This document shows, in pieces, positions 34,075 through 43,963 of a DNA stretch of 64,000 bases. The notes beneath the pieces are model-generated. The model was not told where the DNA came from, did not search any database, and saw only the letters and a list, made by a program, of their open reading frames with translations. The position numbers and the translations under genes are program-made. This stretch comes from Hydrogenophaga sp. SL48 (GTDB taxonomy: Bacteria; Pseudomonadota; Gammaproteobacteria; Burkholderiales; Burkholderiaceae_C), in contig NZ_CP063400.1 in assembly GCF_021729865.1 (NCBI RefSeq), positions 1,240,001-1,304,000 on the forward strand, written 5' to 3'. Every line of letters starts with the position of its first letter. Position 1 is the stretch's first letter.

Positions 34075-36507
34075 ATGTCCGGACAAATTCCCCTGCCCAG
34101 CACGCCCGTGGACCTGCCTTTGTTGCCGCTGCGCGACGTGGTGGTCTTCCCGCACATGGTGATTCCGCTGTTTGTGGGGCGCCCCAAGAGCATCAAGGCC
34201 TTGGAAGCGGCCATGGAGGCAGAGCGCCGCATCATGCTGGTGGCGCAAAAGGCCGCAGCCAAAGATGAACCTTCGGTGGACGACATGTTCGAGATGGGCT
34301 GCGTCGCCACCATCCTGCAGATGCTGAAGCTCCCCGATGGCACGGTGAAGGTGCTGGTCGAGGGTGTGCAGCGCGCGAAGGTGCTGGCGATCCAAGAGGG
34401 TGAAAGCCATTTCGTGGCGAACGTGACCCCGGTTGATCCCAGCCAGGAAAAGCTGGCCACGCAGTCGAACGAGCTGGAAGCGTTGCGCCGTGCGGTGATG
34501 CAGCAGTTCGACCAGTACGTCAAACTGAACAAGAAGATTCCGTCGGAAATCCTGACGTCAATCTCCAGCATTGATGACCCGGGCCGCCTGGCCGACACCA
34601 TCGCGGCGCATCTGCCGTTGAAGCTGGAGTCCAAGCAGGTGGTGCTGGACCTCGATCCGGTCAACAAGCGCCTGGAGAACCTCTTTGAGCAGCTGGAGCG
34701 CGAGGTCGACATCCTCAATGTGGACAAGAAGATCCGTGGCCGCGTCAAACGCCAGATGGAGAAGAACCAGCGCGACTTCTACCTGAACGAGCAGGTCAAG
34801 GCGATCCAGAAAGAGCTCGGCGAAGGCGAAGAAGGCGCTGACATCGAAGAGATTGAGAAGAAGATCAAGGCCGCCAAGATGCCCGCCGAGGCGCGCAAGA
34901 AGGCCGATGCCGAGTTCAAGAAGCTCAAACTGATGTCGCCCATGTCGGCCGAAGCCACCGTGGTGCGCAACTACATCGATGCACTCGTCGCACTGCCCTG
35001 GAGCAAGAAGACCAAGATCAAGCACAACCTCGCGCACGCCGAAGAAGTGCTCAACGAGGATCACTACGGACTGGACAAGGTCAAGGATCGAATCCTCGAA
35101 TACCTCGCGGTGCAGCAACGCGTGGACAAGGTCAAAGCGCCTATCCTGTGTCTGGTCGGTCCTCCGGGCGTGGGCAAGACCTCATTGGGGCAGTCGGTGG
35201 CCAAGGCCACTGGTCGCAAGTACGTGCGCATGGCGCTGGGTGGCATGCGCGACGAGGCCGAAATCCGTGGCCATCGCCGCACCTACATCGGTGCCATGCC
35301 CGGCAAGGTGCTGCAGAGCCTCTCCAAGGTCGGTACGCGCAACCCACTGTTCCTGCTCGACGAGATCGACAAGCTGGGCACCGATTTCCGCGGTGATCCG
35401 TCCAGCGCTCTGTTGGAGGTCCTTGATCCCGAGCAGAACCACACCTTCGGTGATCACTACGTTGAGGTCGATTTTGACCTGTCGGACGTGATGTTCGTGG
35501 CTACCTCGAACTCGATGAACATCCCGCCAGCCTTGCTGGACCGCATGGAAGTGATTCGCCTGTCGGGTTATACGGAAGACGAAAAAACCAACATCGCGAT
35601 TCGTTACCTGTTGCCCAAGCAGTTGAAGAACAACGGCATCCGAGAAGGCGAGTTGACCGTCAAAGACGAAGCGGTGCGGGACATCGTTCGTTACTACACC
35701 CGCGAGGCGGGCGTGCGCTCGTTGGAGCGAGAACTCGGCAAGATATGTCGGAAGGTGGTCAAGGGTCTTCTGCTCAAGAAATACACCCCGACAGTGGTCG
35801 TGGATGCGGAAAATCTCAACGACTTCCTGGGGGTGCGCAAGTACAACTACGGTCGCGCCGAAGCACAGAACCAGGTCGGTCAGGTGGTCGGGTTGGCGTG
35901 GACGGAGGTGGGTGGAGATTTGCTGACGATTGAAGTCGCGATCATGCCTGGCAAGGGCGTGATCACTCGCACCGGGTCACTGGGTGACGTCATGAAAGAG
36001 TCGGTGGAAGCGGCGCGTACCGTGGTACGCAGCCGCGCGCGCTCCCTCGGCATCAAGGACGAACAATTCGACAAACGCGACATCCACATTCACGTACCCG
36101 ACGGCGCGACGCCAAAAGACGGCCCAAGTGCAGGCGCTGCCATGACCACGGCACTGGTGTCTTCGCTCACGGGGATTCCCGTGCGCGCCGATGTCGCCAT
36201 GACCGGTGAGATCACGTTGCGTGGCGAGGTGACAGCGATCGGTGGATTGAAAGAGAAGCTTCTGGCGGCGCTGCGCGGCGGGATCAAGACCGTGATCATT
36301 CCGGAAGAGAACGTGAAAGATCTGGCCGAAATACCGGACAACGTGAAGCAGGGGCTGGAGATTGTTCCGGTGAAGTGGATCGACAAGGTGTTGTCCATCG
36401 CGCTCGAACGCATGCCGGTTCCATTGACCGACGAAGAAGTGGCAGCGCAACTGGCTGCGGCTGCCGTGCGCGCTCCCGCGACGGCGCCCGATGCCGTGAA
36501 GCACTGA
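34075..36507 (+). CDS. lon: ATP-dependent protease Lon
   Basis: 810 aa. LON substrate-binding domain at the N-terminus (LPLLPLRDVVVFPHMVIPLF), coiled coil, AAA+ domain with GPPGVGKTSLGQSVAKATGR, and a protease domain with the catalytic Ser in KDGPSAGAAMTTAL and Lys in GGLKEKLLAALRGG. It degrades damaged and regulatory proteins in the cytosol. It closes the tig-clpPX-lon cluster. Confidence 0.97.
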   Translation: MSGQIPLPSTPVDLPLLPLRDVVVFPHMVIPLFVGRPKSIKALEAAMEAERRIMLVAQKAAAKDEPSVDDMFEMGCVATILQMLKLPDGTVKVLVEGVQRAKVLAIQEGESHFVANVTPVDPSQEKLATQSNELEALRRAVMQQFDQYVKLNKKIPSEILTSISSIDDPGRLADTIAAHLPLKLESKQVVLDLDPVNKRLENLFEQLEREVDILNVDKKIRGRVKRQMEKNQRDFYLNEQVKAIQKELGEGEEGADIEEIEKKIKAAKMPAEARKKADAEFKKLKLMSPMSAEATVVRNYIDALVALPWSKKTKIKHNLAHAEEVLNEDHYGLDKVKDRILEYLAVQQRVDKVKAPILCLVGPPGVGKTSLGQSVAKATGRKYVRMALGGMRDEAEIRGHRRTYIGAMPGKVLQSLSKVGTRNPLFLLDEIDKLGTDFRGDPSSALLEVLDPEQNHTFGDHYVEVDFDLSDVMFVATSNSMNIPPALLDRMEVIRLSGYTEDEKTNIAIRYLLPKQLKNNGIREGELTVKDEAVRDIVRYYTREAGVRSLERELGKICRKVVKGLLLKKYTPTVVVDAENLNDFLGVRKYNYGRAEAQNQVGQVVGLAWTEVGGDLLTIEVAIMPGKGVITRTGSLGDVMKESVEAARTVVRSRARSLGIKDEQFDKRDIHIHVPDGATPKDGPSAGAAMTTALVSSLTGIPVRADVAMTGEITLRGEVTAIGGLKEKLLAALRGGIKTVIIPEENVKDLAEIPDNVKQGLEIVPVKWIDKVLSIALERMPVPLTDEEVAAQLAAAAVRAPATAPDAVKH

Positions 36508-36527
36508 CTCAAAAAATTTGAGGGGGC

Positions 36528-36557
36528 TTGAAAAGAGTGCGTTTTCTGAGCTAGAAT
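36528..36557 (+). promoter_or_regulatory. Promoter of the Gly-Cys-Gly-Leu tRNA cluster
   Basis: TTGAAA (36528) and TAGAAT (36552) with an 18-bp spacer. The expected start falls at about 36563, where an 8-bp inverted repeat CTTCCGAC ... GTCGGAAG (36563-36592) begins, ending just before the first tRNA. Confidence 0.65.
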
Positions 36558-36595
36558 TTCAGCTTCCGACGAACATCACCAAACGTCGGAAGTTT

Positions 36596-36671
<76 letters not shown>

Positions 36672-36676
36672 GTATC

Positions 36677-36703
36677 AAAAAGGGAAGCAGGGCTTCCCTT
36701 TTT
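36677..36703 (+). terminator. Hairpin with T run after the first tRNA-Gly
   Basis: AAAAAGGGAAGC-AGG-GCTTCCCTTTTT. The same hairpin, with one loop change, follows the second tRNA-Gly. Confidence 0.75.
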
Positions 36704-36744
36704 GTCGATGGCGGTGGAGAGGGGTTTCCCGATCCGGCGTTTTG

Positions 36745-36818
36745 GGCGCGATAGCAAATCGGTTATGCAACGGATTGCAAATCCGTCTAGCCCGGTTCGA
36801 CTCCGGGTCGCGCCTCCA
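36745..36818 (+). tRNA. tRNA-Cys(GCA)
   Basis: 74 nt with CCA. Acceptor GGCGCGA/TCGCGCC; anticodon loop TTGCAAA within ACGGA/TCCGT. Confidence 0.96.
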
Positions 36819-36842
36819 AGTCTACAGCTGGTGTCAGACAAT

Positions 36843-36918
<76 letters not shown>

Positions 36919-36923
36919 ATATC

Positions 36924-36950
36924 AAAAAGGGAAGCAGTGCTTCCCTTTTT
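36924..36950 (+). terminator. Hairpin with T run after the second tRNA-Gly
   Basis: AAAAAGGGAAGC-AGT-GCTTCCCTTTTT, near copy of the one at 36677. Confidence 0.75.
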
Positions 36951-37059
36951 TATTGCTCCTGCGCTGGCGTGTCTTCAGCAGTCCAAGCCTCCTTTGCGGG
37001 CGCCTTGGCCGCAACGGCGGCCAACGGTGCTGCGAGTGAACCTGCGACAATCACCAGTG

Positions 37060-37148
37060 GCCTCGATGGTGAAATTGGTAGACACAGCGGACTTAAAATC
37101 CGCCGGCTTTAACAGGCCGTACCGGTTCGATTCCGGTTCGAGGCACCA
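37060..37148 (+). tRNA. tRNA-Leu(UAA)
   Basis: 89 nt with CCA. Acceptor GCCTCGA/TCGAGGC, anticodon loop CTTAAAA within GCGGA/TCCGC, and a long variable arm (class II). Confidence 0.96.
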
Positions 37149-37191
37149 CACCTCTAGGCTTTTGCGGTTTTCGTCGCTACAGTGAGTTTCC

Positions 37192-37815
37192 ATGACCCGA
37201 TACAACGCGCCTTTTGAAATCCATGTGCATGGGGACGTGCCCCTGCGCGAGGACGTGGCCTACAGCCAGATTCAGGATGCGCTCAAGCCGCTGTGGCAGT
37301 ACGCTGGCGCGCGTTCGCTCGCCGCTGCCGCCGAGAGCACCTACGAGGACGAGCCCGGCATCCGGTTCGATGCCGAGGCTCACCTGCTTCAGATGTGCTG
37401 GACAGTGCCAGGCGACGAAGATTTCCGGCAGGTGATCGAAGAAGCATGCATGGGGCTTAACGACATTGCGGCCTCTGGGGCTCCCCTGGAGGTGTCGTTT
37501 TACGACACCGAGTTCGACGAAGAGGATGGGTCGTCGGAAGAAGAGGCGCGTGACGACTTCATGATGTGTTTTGTCGGTCCGACGCCGGCGGCAATCATGC
37601 AGGCTCAGCGCGACCTGCTGGTGGAAGATGTCGTGCACGTCATGGAGCGGCACTTCGACGCCTCGGAGCTGGGCAGTGTGGTGACGGCCATCGACGGGTT
37701 GTTCACGGAGCGCTTCGATGCGCTCGTGAGTTCCATGCAGTTGGGGAAGCCACCCCGCGGGCATGGGGGATCGTCCGGTCATGGTGGCGGGCGCAAGCCT
37801 CGACACCTCCATTGA
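37192..37815 (+). CDS. Conserved hypothetical acidic protein
   Basis: 207 aa, no family named with confidence. The protein is soluble and acidic in the middle (FDEEDGSSEEEARDDF) and ends in a Gly/His/Arg-rich tail (PPRGHGGSSGHGGGRKPRHLH). No signal peptide or membrane segment. The codon style matches core genes of this genome, so it is probably native. It follows the tRNA cluster and precedes the transporter by 75 bp. Confidence 0.7.
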   Translation: MTRYNAPFEIHVHGDVPLREDVAYSQIQDALKPLWQYAGARSLAAAAESTYEDEPGIRFDAEAHLLQMCWTVPGDEDFRQVIEEACMGLNDIAASGAPLEVSFYDTEFDEEDGSSEEEARDDFMMCFVGPTPAAIMQAQRDLLVEDVVHVMERHFDASELGSVVTAIDGLFTERFDALVSSMQLGKPPRGHGGSSGHGGGRKPRHLH

Positions 37816-37890
37816 AGCTCAGGCTTCGTTTGTTCGCGGTGCGCCTTCGTCTGGGCGGGCGCGTTCCAGCAATCTCCGAATAGGATCCGG

Positions 37891-39189
37891 ATGAAGGTGT
37901 TTTCTAACGACGCCCTCAACCCGGGCGTCCGCAAGCGTGAGCTGTTGGGGTGGGCGATGTACGACTTCGCCAACTCGGGTTACACCACGGTCGTTCTCAC
38001 GGCCGTTTTTGCCGCTTACTTCGTGGGTGCCGTGGCAGGTGGTGCTCCGTGGGCAACGTTTGCGTGGACGGCTGCGCTCAGTACCTCGCACGCGATCGTC
38101 ATGTTGAGCATGCCGGCCATCGGTGCCTGGGCCGACCGACATGGCGCCAAGAAGCGCTTGCTCGTGCTCACGACCTTGGGTTGCGTGGTGACCACGGCGG
38201 CGCTCTCGCTGGTGGCACCTGGCGGCGTGGCACTGGCCATCGGGTTGGTCATCTTGTCCAATGTCTTCTTCTCCTGGGGCGAGTCGCTGATCGCCGCCTT
38301 TCTGCCTGAACTGGCTCGACCCGACTCCATGGGCCGTGTCAGTGGTTGGGGCTGGAGTTTTGGCTACCTGGGTGGCATGTTGGCGTTGGGCTTGAGTTTG
38401 GTGATCGTGCTGCAGTCCCAGGCCGCAGGAAAGACCGCTGAACAATTTGTGCCGCTGACCATGCTGCTCACAGCCGGGCTGTTCGCAGTGGCCTCCCTGT
38501 TCACATTTGCGCTGCTGCGAGAGCGCACGATGCCCAGCCAAAGCCAGCCAGTGGCCAACGCGGTGTCGTCATGGCGGAACTTGCTTGACACGTACCGGCG
38601 TGCCAAACGCTACAAGGACTACATGTGGTTGTTGGCCTGCGCGGTGGCTTACCAAGGCGGGGTGGCGGTCACGATCGCCCTTGCGGCCATCTACGCTGAA
38701 CAGGTCATTGGCTTCGCGCAGCAGGAAACGATGGTGCTGATCTTCGTGCTGAACATCGCCGCTGCGCTGGGGGCCTTTGCGTTCGGGTACTGGCAGGACC
38801 GTATCGGTCACAAGCTGGCCCTGGGCATCACGCTGGTCGGGTGGATGGCGACCTGCCTCATTGCGGCGCTCACCACCACCAAAGGCGGTTTCTGGTACGC
38901 CGCCGTCATCGCCGGACTGTGCATGGGATCCAGCCAGTCGTCCGGGCGCGCCATGGCCGGGCTCTTTGCGCCGCCAGCCCAACTGGCCGAGTTCTATGGC
39001 CTCTGGACATTTGCGACGCGCCTGGCCAGCATCATCGGACCCTTGACCTACGGTGCTATCACCTGGGCCACCGATGGCAATCAACGCCTGGCCATCGCAT
39101 CGACCGCGGTGTTGTTCGCCGTGGGGCTGGTGTTGCTCCAGCCGGTGAACATGGCGCGGGGTCGTCAGGCCGCCCTGGCGACCGATTGA
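37891..39189 (+). CDS. MFS transporter, UMF1/Atg22-like family
   Basis: 432 aa, about 12 membrane segments. The N-terminus WAMYDFANSGYTTVVLTAVF is the mark of the UMF1 (Atg22-like) branch. A loop AIGAWADRHGAKKRLLVL matches the MFS motif A. The last segments include IGPLTYGAITWATDGNQRLA. It exports or imports a small solute in the inner membrane; yeast Atg22 releases amino acids, but the bacterial substrates are unknown. Confidence 0.85.
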   Translation: MKVFSNDALNPGVRKRELLGWAMYDFANSGYTTVVLTAVFAAYFVGAVAGGAPWATFAWTAALSTSHAIVMLSMPAIGAWADRHGAKKRLLVLTTLGCVVTTAALSLVAPGGVALAIGLVILSNVFFSWGESLIAAFLPELARPDSMGRVSGWGWSFGYLGGMLALGLSLVIVLQSQAAGKTAEQFVPLTMLLTAGLFAVASLFTFALLRERTMPSQSQPVANAVSSWRNLLDTYRRAKRYKDYMWLLACAVAYQGGVAVTIALAAIYAEQVIGFAQQETMVLIFVLNIAAALGAFAFGYWQDRIGHKLALGITLVGWMATCLIAALTTTKGGFWYAAVIAGLCMGSSQSSGRAMAGLFAPPAQLAEFYGLWTFATRLASIIGPLTYGAITWATDGNQRLAIASTAVLFAVGLVLLQPVNMARGRQAALATD

Positions 39190-39201
39190 GGGGAGCGCCC
39201 G

Positions 39202-40029
39202 TCAGCAAGCCAGATGCTGACCCGGAATTTTCAAGCCCAACCAGCGCTGGGCCGCCCGTGCCAGTGGTTCCGGATCACCCGTGGACAGCAGGGTGACCCC
39301 TGGAACGACGACCGGCCGGGTTTCCGGACGGGGCAAGGCTTCCAGCACCTGGCGCGTGCGTCGTGCCACGGGCGCACCGGTTTCCACCATCGTGACGTTC
39401 GGACCGCAGAGCGCCTGCAAGATCTCTGAGGCGAAAGGGTAGTGGGTGCAACCCAGCACCAGCGTGTCCATCGGGGCCAAGGTGCTGGTCTGGGAAAGCA
39501 GCGCTCCGATGTAGCGTTGACTCAGCGCTCGGATGGCGGGTTGGTCGTCCCGCTCGATGGCGTCGGCAAGACCGTCGCATGCCTGGAGGCTGAAGTGCAG
39601 GGGCGTGCGGGCCTCACTCTGGAGCCGATCGCGCAATCGGGCGACACGGGCGCTCTCCACGGTGCCCCGCGTCCCGATCACACCCACATGGCCGGTGTGC
39701 GTGAGGGCCGCTGCCGGCTTGAGCGCCGGCTCCACCCCGACGATGGGCCAGCCCAGGTGTTGCTCGCGCAGGCCTTCAATGGCCAGGGCTGTGGCGGTGT
39801 TGCAGGCCACGACCAGCGCGTCGATGTGAAACGTTTCGCGCAGGCGCCGGGTGATGCGGTGCGCGCGCTCGGCCACTTGCTCGGCACTGCGTTCTCCGTA
39901 AGGGGCGTGAGCGCCATCGGCGAGGTAGACAAAGTGCGCCTGCGGCATTTCGGCGAGCAGGGCCTGGAGCACGCTCAGGCCCCCGACCCCGCTGTCGAAT
40001 ACCCCGACCGTGAAGCTGCTGGAATTCAA
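39202..40029 (-). CDS. murI: Glutamate racemase, probable TTG start
   Basis: 275 aa. It makes D-Glu for peptidoglycan. The two catalytic Cys are in [14 protein letters not shown] and [11 protein letters not shown], and the N-terminal Asp-Ser motif is [13 protein letters not shown]. No ATG precedes that motif; the only start that leaves it intact is the TTG at 40027-40029, which overlaps the fumarase stop (TTGA). Translation is thus probably coupled to the upstream gene. The next in-frame ATG would remove the active-site Asp. Confidence 0.9.
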   Translation of the reverse strand: MNSSSFTVGVFDSGVGGLSVLQALLAEMPQAHFVYLADGAHAPYGERSAEQVAERAHRITRRLRETFHIDALVVACNTATALAIEGLREQHLGWPIVGVEPALKPAAALTHTGHVGVIGTRGTVESARVARLRDRLQSEARTPLHFSLQACDGLADAIERDDQPAIRALSQRYIGALLSQTSTLAPMDTLVLGCTHYPFASEILQALCGPNVTMVETGAPVARRTRQVLEALPRPETRPVVVPGVTLLSTGDPEPLARAAQRWLGLKIPGQHLAC

Positions 40030-41579
40030 GCGCTGGCGACCGAAATGCCCTTGAACTCGCCCGAGGCGATGCGCTGGCTCCACTCGGCCGGGCCGGTGAT
40101 GTGGGCGCTGGTGCCGCCCGCGTCCACCGCCACGGTGACAGGCATATCCACCACGTCGAACTCGTAAATGGCTTCCATGCCGAGGTCGGCAAAGCCCACC
40201 ACCTTCGCCGTCTTGATGGCTTTGGAGACGAGGTAAGCTGCGCCGCCCACGGCCATCAGGTAGGCGCTCTTGTGCTTCTTGATGGCTTCGATCGCAACGG
40301 GGCCGCGCTCGGCCTTGCCGACCATGGCGATCAGACCCGTCTGGGCCAGCATCATTTCGGTGAAGCCGTCCATGCGCGTGGCGGTGGTGGGGCCGGCGGG
40401 GCCGACGGCCTCGCCCTTGACCGGATCGACCGGGCCCACGTAGTAGATGACGCGGTTGGTGAAGTCCACCGGCAGCTTCTCGTCCTTGGCCAGCATGTCC
40501 TGGATGCGCTTGTGCGCGGCATCGCGGCCGGTGAGCATCTTGCCGTTGAGCAGCAGGGTGTCGCCCGGCTTCCAGCTCGCCACTTCGGCGGCGGTGAGCC
40601 CGTTGAGGTCCACCTTTTTGCTCTTGACGTAGTCGGGCGTCCATGCCACGTCGGGCCACAGGTCCAGGCTCGGCGGGTCGATGTAGACCGGACCGCTGCC
40701 GTCGAGCACGAAGTGCGCATGGCGCGTGGCGGCGCAGTTGGGGATCATGGCCACGGGCTTGCTGGCCGCGTGCGTGGGGTACATCTTGATCTTGACGTCG
40801 AGCACGGTGGTGAGGCCACCGAGGCCCTGCGCGCCGATGCCCAGCGCGTTGACCTTCTCGAACAGCTCCAGGCGCATTTCTTCGACCTTGCTGAGCTTCT
40901 CGCCTTTGGAGGCCTTGGCCTGCAGCTCGTACATGTCCAGGTCGTCCATCAGGCTTTCCTTGGCCATGAGAACCGCCTTCTCGGCGGTGCCGCCAATGCC
41001 GATGCCCAGCATGCCGGGCGGGCACCAGCCGGCGCCCATGGTGGGCACGGTCTTGAGCACCCAGTCGACCACGTTGTCACCCGGGTTGAGCATGACCATC
41101 TTGGACTTGTTCTCGGAGCCACCGCCCTTGGCGGCCACGGTCACCTCCACCGTGTTGCCGGGCACGATCTCGGTGAAGATCACAGCGGGCGTGTTGTCCT
41201 TGGTGTTCTTGCGGTCGAACTGCGGGTCGGCCACCACGCTGGCGCGCAGCGTGTTGTCGGGGTGGTTGTAGCCCTGGCGCACGCCTTCGTTGATGGCGTC
41301 GTCCAGGCTGCCCGTGAAACCGTCCCAGCGCACGTCCATGCCCACCTTGAGGAACACGTTGACGATGCCGGTGTCCTGGCAGATCGGGCGGTGGCCGGTG
41401 GCGCTCATCTTGCTGTTGGTCAGGATCTGCGCGATGGCGTCCTTGGCGGCGGCACTCTGCTCGCGTTCGTAGGCGCGGGCCAGGTGGGCGATGTAGTCGG
41501 CCGGGTGGTAGTAGCTGATGTACTGCAGGGCGGCGGCGACGGATTCGATCAGGTCGTTCTGGCGGATGCTCGTGGTCAT
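40026..41579 (-). CDS. Class I fumarate hydratase (iron-sulfur)
   Basis: 517 aa from the ATG at 41577-41579. It carries the iron-sulfur class I fumarase pattern: [19 protein letters not shown] near the N-terminus (cluster Cys), [37 protein letters not shown] (another cluster Cys) and a C-terminal beta domain with [15 protein letters not shown]. It converts fumarate and malate in the TCA cycle and is oxygen-sensitive. It is divergent from fumC. Confidence 0.93.
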   Translation of the reverse strand: MTTSIRQNDLIESVAAALQYISYYHPADYIAHLARAYEREQSAAAKDAIAQILTNSKMSATGHRPICQDTGIVNVFLKVGMDVRWDGFTGSLDDAINEGVRQGYNHPDNTLRASVVADPQFDRKNTKDNTPAVIFTEIVPGNTVEVTVAAKGGGSENKSKMVMLNPGDNVVDWVLKTVPTMGAGWCPPGMLGIGIGGTAEKAVLMAKESLMDDLDMYELQAKASKGEKLSKVEEMRLELFEKVNALGIGAQGLGGLTTVLDVKIKMYPTHAASKPVAMIPNCAATRHAHFVLDGSGPVYIDPPSLDLWPDVAWTPDYVKSKKVDLNGLTAAEVASWKPGDTLLLNGKMLTGRDAAHKRIQDMLAKDEKLPVDFTNRVIYYVGPVDPVKGEAVGPAGPTTATRMDGFTEMMLAQTGLIAMVGKAERGPVAIEAIKKHKSAYLMAVGGAAYLVSKAIKTAKVVGFADLGMEAIYEFDVVDMPVTVAVDAGGTSAHITGPAEWSQRIASGEFKGISVASA

Positions 41580-41711
41580 GGCGTGGGGCAATGGTGTGGA
41601 CGTGGACAAGGCGCGCCGCGCTGGTGGCACGGCTCAAGGTCTGCTACGGTGGGATCAGCCCGTTATTTTGACAGGCCCAGCCTTTCGCCGGCTGACGACT
41701 GGAGCCAAGCC

Positions 41712-43097
41712 ATGAACACCCGGACCGAACGCGACAGCATGGGGCCCATCGATGTGCCCGCAGACCGCTTGTGGGGCGCGCAAACCCAGCGCTCGCTCGA
41801 ACACTTCGACATCTCGGGCGAGCACCTGCCTGTGGAGCTGATCCGCGCGCTGGCGCAGGTCAAGCGCGCCTGCGCGGTGGTGAACCAATCGCTGGCCGGG
41901 TTGGACAGTCGCACAGCGCAGGCCATCGTGGCGGCCGCCGACGAGGTGATCGCCGGGCAGCACAGCGCCGAGTTCCCGCTGGTGGTCTGGCAGACCGGCT
42001 CGGGCACCCAGAGCAACATGAACCTGAACGAGGTGCTGGCCAACCGCGCGAGTGAGCTTCTGGGTGGCGCTCGGGGAGGCGGACGGCTGGTGCACCCGAA
42101 CGACGACGTGAACCGCAGCCAGTCGTCCAACGACGTGTTCCCCACGGCCATGCACCTGGCGGCGGTGGAGGGGCTGACCCAGCGCCTGCTGCCGGCCTTG
42201 GCGGGTTTGCGCGAGACCCTGGCTGCCAAGGCGGTGGCCTTTGACGACATCGTGAAGATCGGCCGCACCCACCTGCAGGACGCCACACCTCTTACGCTGG
42301 GGCAGGAGATCTCGGGCTGGGTGGCGCAGCTGTCACACGCCGAACGTCATGTGCGCGCCGCGCTGCCGCACCTGTGCGAGCTGGCGCTGGGCGGCACCGC
42401 CGTGGGGACCGGGCTCAATGCGCCGCCCGGTTTCTCCGTTCAGGTGGCGGCCGAGCTGGCCCGCCACACCGGGCTGCCGCTGGTGAGCGCGCCCAACAAA
42501 TTCGAAGCGCTCGCCAGTTGTGATGCGCTGGTGCATGCACACGGCGCCTTGAAAGGCCTGGCAGCCAGCCTGATGAAGATCGCCAACGACGTGCGCTGGC
42601 TCGCCAGCGGACCACGCAGCGGGCTGGGCGAGCTGTCGATTCCGGAGAACGAACCCGGCTCGTCCATCATGCCGGGCAAGGTCAACCCCACGCAGTGCGA
42701 AGCGCTCACCATGCTGTGCTGCCAGGTGATGGGCAACGACGTGGCGATCAACATGGGTGGTGCCTCGGGCAACTTCGAGCTCAACGTGTTCCGCCCGATG
42801 GTGGCGCACAACTTTCTGCAGAGCGTGCGCTTGCTGGCCGACGGCATGCGGAGCTTTGACCACCACTGCGCCGTGGGGATTGAACCGAACCGTGAACGCA
42901 TCAATGAACTGCTGGCGCGATCGCTGATGCTGGTGACCGCGCTGAACCCGTACATCGGCTACGACCGGGCGGCACAGATTGCGAAAAAGGCGCATCGGGA
43001 GGGGCTGAGCCTGCGCGAGGCTGCGTTGGCGCTGGGTCTTGTCTCGGGTGAAGACTTTGACCGCTGGGTGGTGCCAGCCCGGATGGTGGGCCGCTGA
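41712..43097 (+). CDS. fumC: Class II fumarate hydratase
   Basis: 461 aa from the ATG at 41712; the open frame extends far upstream but only as a shadow of the class I gene. The fumarase/aspartase signature [16 protein letters not shown] is intact, as are [14 protein letters not shown] and [19 protein letters not shown]. It is the iron-free, oxygen-stable fumarase. The two classes sit back to back with 132 bp between starts, so a shared control region is likely. Confidence 0.96.
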   Translation: MNTRTERDSMGPIDVPADRLWGAQTQRSLEHFDISGEHLPVELIRALAQVKRACAVVNQSLAGLDSRTAQAIVAAADEVIAGQHSAEFPLVVWQTGSGTQSNMNLNEVLANRASELLGGARGGGRLVHPNDDVNRSQSSNDVFPTAMHLAAVEGLTQRLLPALAGLRETLAAKAVAFDDIVKIGRTHLQDATPLTLGQEISGWVAQLSHAERHVRAALPHLCELALGGTAVGTGLNAPPGFSVQVAAELARHTGLPLVSAPNKFEALASCDALVHAHGALKGLAASLMKIANDVRWLASGPRSGLGELSIPENEPGSSIMPGKVNPTQCEALTMLCCQVMGNDVAINMGGASGNFELNVFRPMVAHNFLQSVRLLADGMRSFDHHCAVGIEPNRERINELLARSLMLVTALNPYIGYDRAAQIAKKAHREGLSLREAALALGLVSGEDFDRWVVPARMVGR

Positions 43098-43107
43098 GCG
43101 CCGGGCG

Positions 43108-43139
43108 AAAAGAATGCGGCCCGAGGGCCGCATTCTTTT
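43108..43139. terminator. Bidirectional terminator between fumC and the UPF0114 gene
   Basis: AAAAGAATGCGGCCC-GA-GGGCCGCATTCTTTT, a 15-bp perfect inverted repeat with A and T runs at its ends. Confidence 0.9.
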
Positions 43140-43160
43140 CATCAGTGCGCTGAGTGGCGC

Positions 43161-43760
43161 TCAATGAGCGTCACCGGCGGGCTTGCTCATCAGCCGGTCG
43201 GTGTACGCGATCGCCATGGCACTGAGCAGGAACACCACGTGGATGATGGTTTGCCACATGAGCACCTTCTCGTCGTAGTTCGCCGCGTTGATGAAGGTCT
43301 TCAGCAGGTGGATTGACGAGATGCCGATGATGGCCGTGGCCAGTTTGACCTTCAGCACCGACGCGTTCACGTGGCTGAGCCACTCGGGCTGGTCCGGGTG
43401 ACTCTCCAGATTCATGCGGCTCACGAAGGTTTCGTAGCCGCCCACGATCACCATGATCAGCAGGTTGGAGATCATGACGACATCGATCAGCGCCAGCACC
43501 ACCAGCATGATGATGGTCTCGTTGAGTGCCGTAACCTCGAACGACTCCTTGTAGCCGATGCTCTTGACCAGGGCTGCCAAGGCGTCTTTGTTGCCGAAGG
43601 CGGCCTCGATCAGGTGGACCAGTTCGACCCAGAAATGGAACACATAGATGGCCTGGGCCAGAATCAGGCCCAGGTAGAGCGGGAGCTGCAGCCAGCGGCT
43701 GGCAAAGATGATGTTGGGCAGGGCCTGCAGATGACCCGTCGTTTTGGGAGGTTGACTCAT
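43161..43760 (-). CDS. UPF0114 (YqhA-like) inner-membrane protein
   Basis: 199 aa from the ATG at 43758-43760. Four hydrophobic segments, with typical sequences [40 protein letters not shown] and [20 protein letters not shown]. The family is widespread but its role is not established; proposals include a membrane channel or sensor. A longer upstream frame is not supported. Confidence 0.87.
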   Translation of the reverse strand: MSQPPKTTGHLQALPNIIFASRWLQLPLYLGLILAQAIYVFHFWVELVHLIEAAFGNKDALAALVKSIGYKESFEVTALNETIIMLVVLALIDVVMISNLLIMVIVGGYETFVSRMNLESHPDQPEWLSHVNASVLKVKLATAIIGISSIHLLKTFINAANYDEKVLMWQTIIHVVFLLSAMAIAYTDRLMSKPAGDAH

Positions 43761-43963
43761 GGAATGGCTGTCTGAAGAGGGGAGCCGCCGGGGCGGAAAA
43801 ACTTGAGCGCCATTGTAGGTCTCCCTCACAATGCCCTCAGGGTTTGCTCGAACTCGCCGAGCCTTTCCGGCGATGTTCGCCGTTCCCGAGTAAGCGGCTC
43901 GTAAGAGCCTTTGCGCACATTCGCCAAGTTCACTGTTACCACATCCCAAGAGGAGACTTGCCC

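Noticed and set aside
39202..41025. Minus-strand 607-aa frame that appears to fuse an unknown domain to MurI
   Set aside because: The N-terminal 330 residues are an out-of-frame shadow of the fumarase gene; the MurI part starts at the TTG at 40029.
40101..43097. Plus-strand 998-aa frame with FumC at its end
   Set aside because: The first 537 residues are the antisense shadow of the class I fumarase; FumC starts at 41712.
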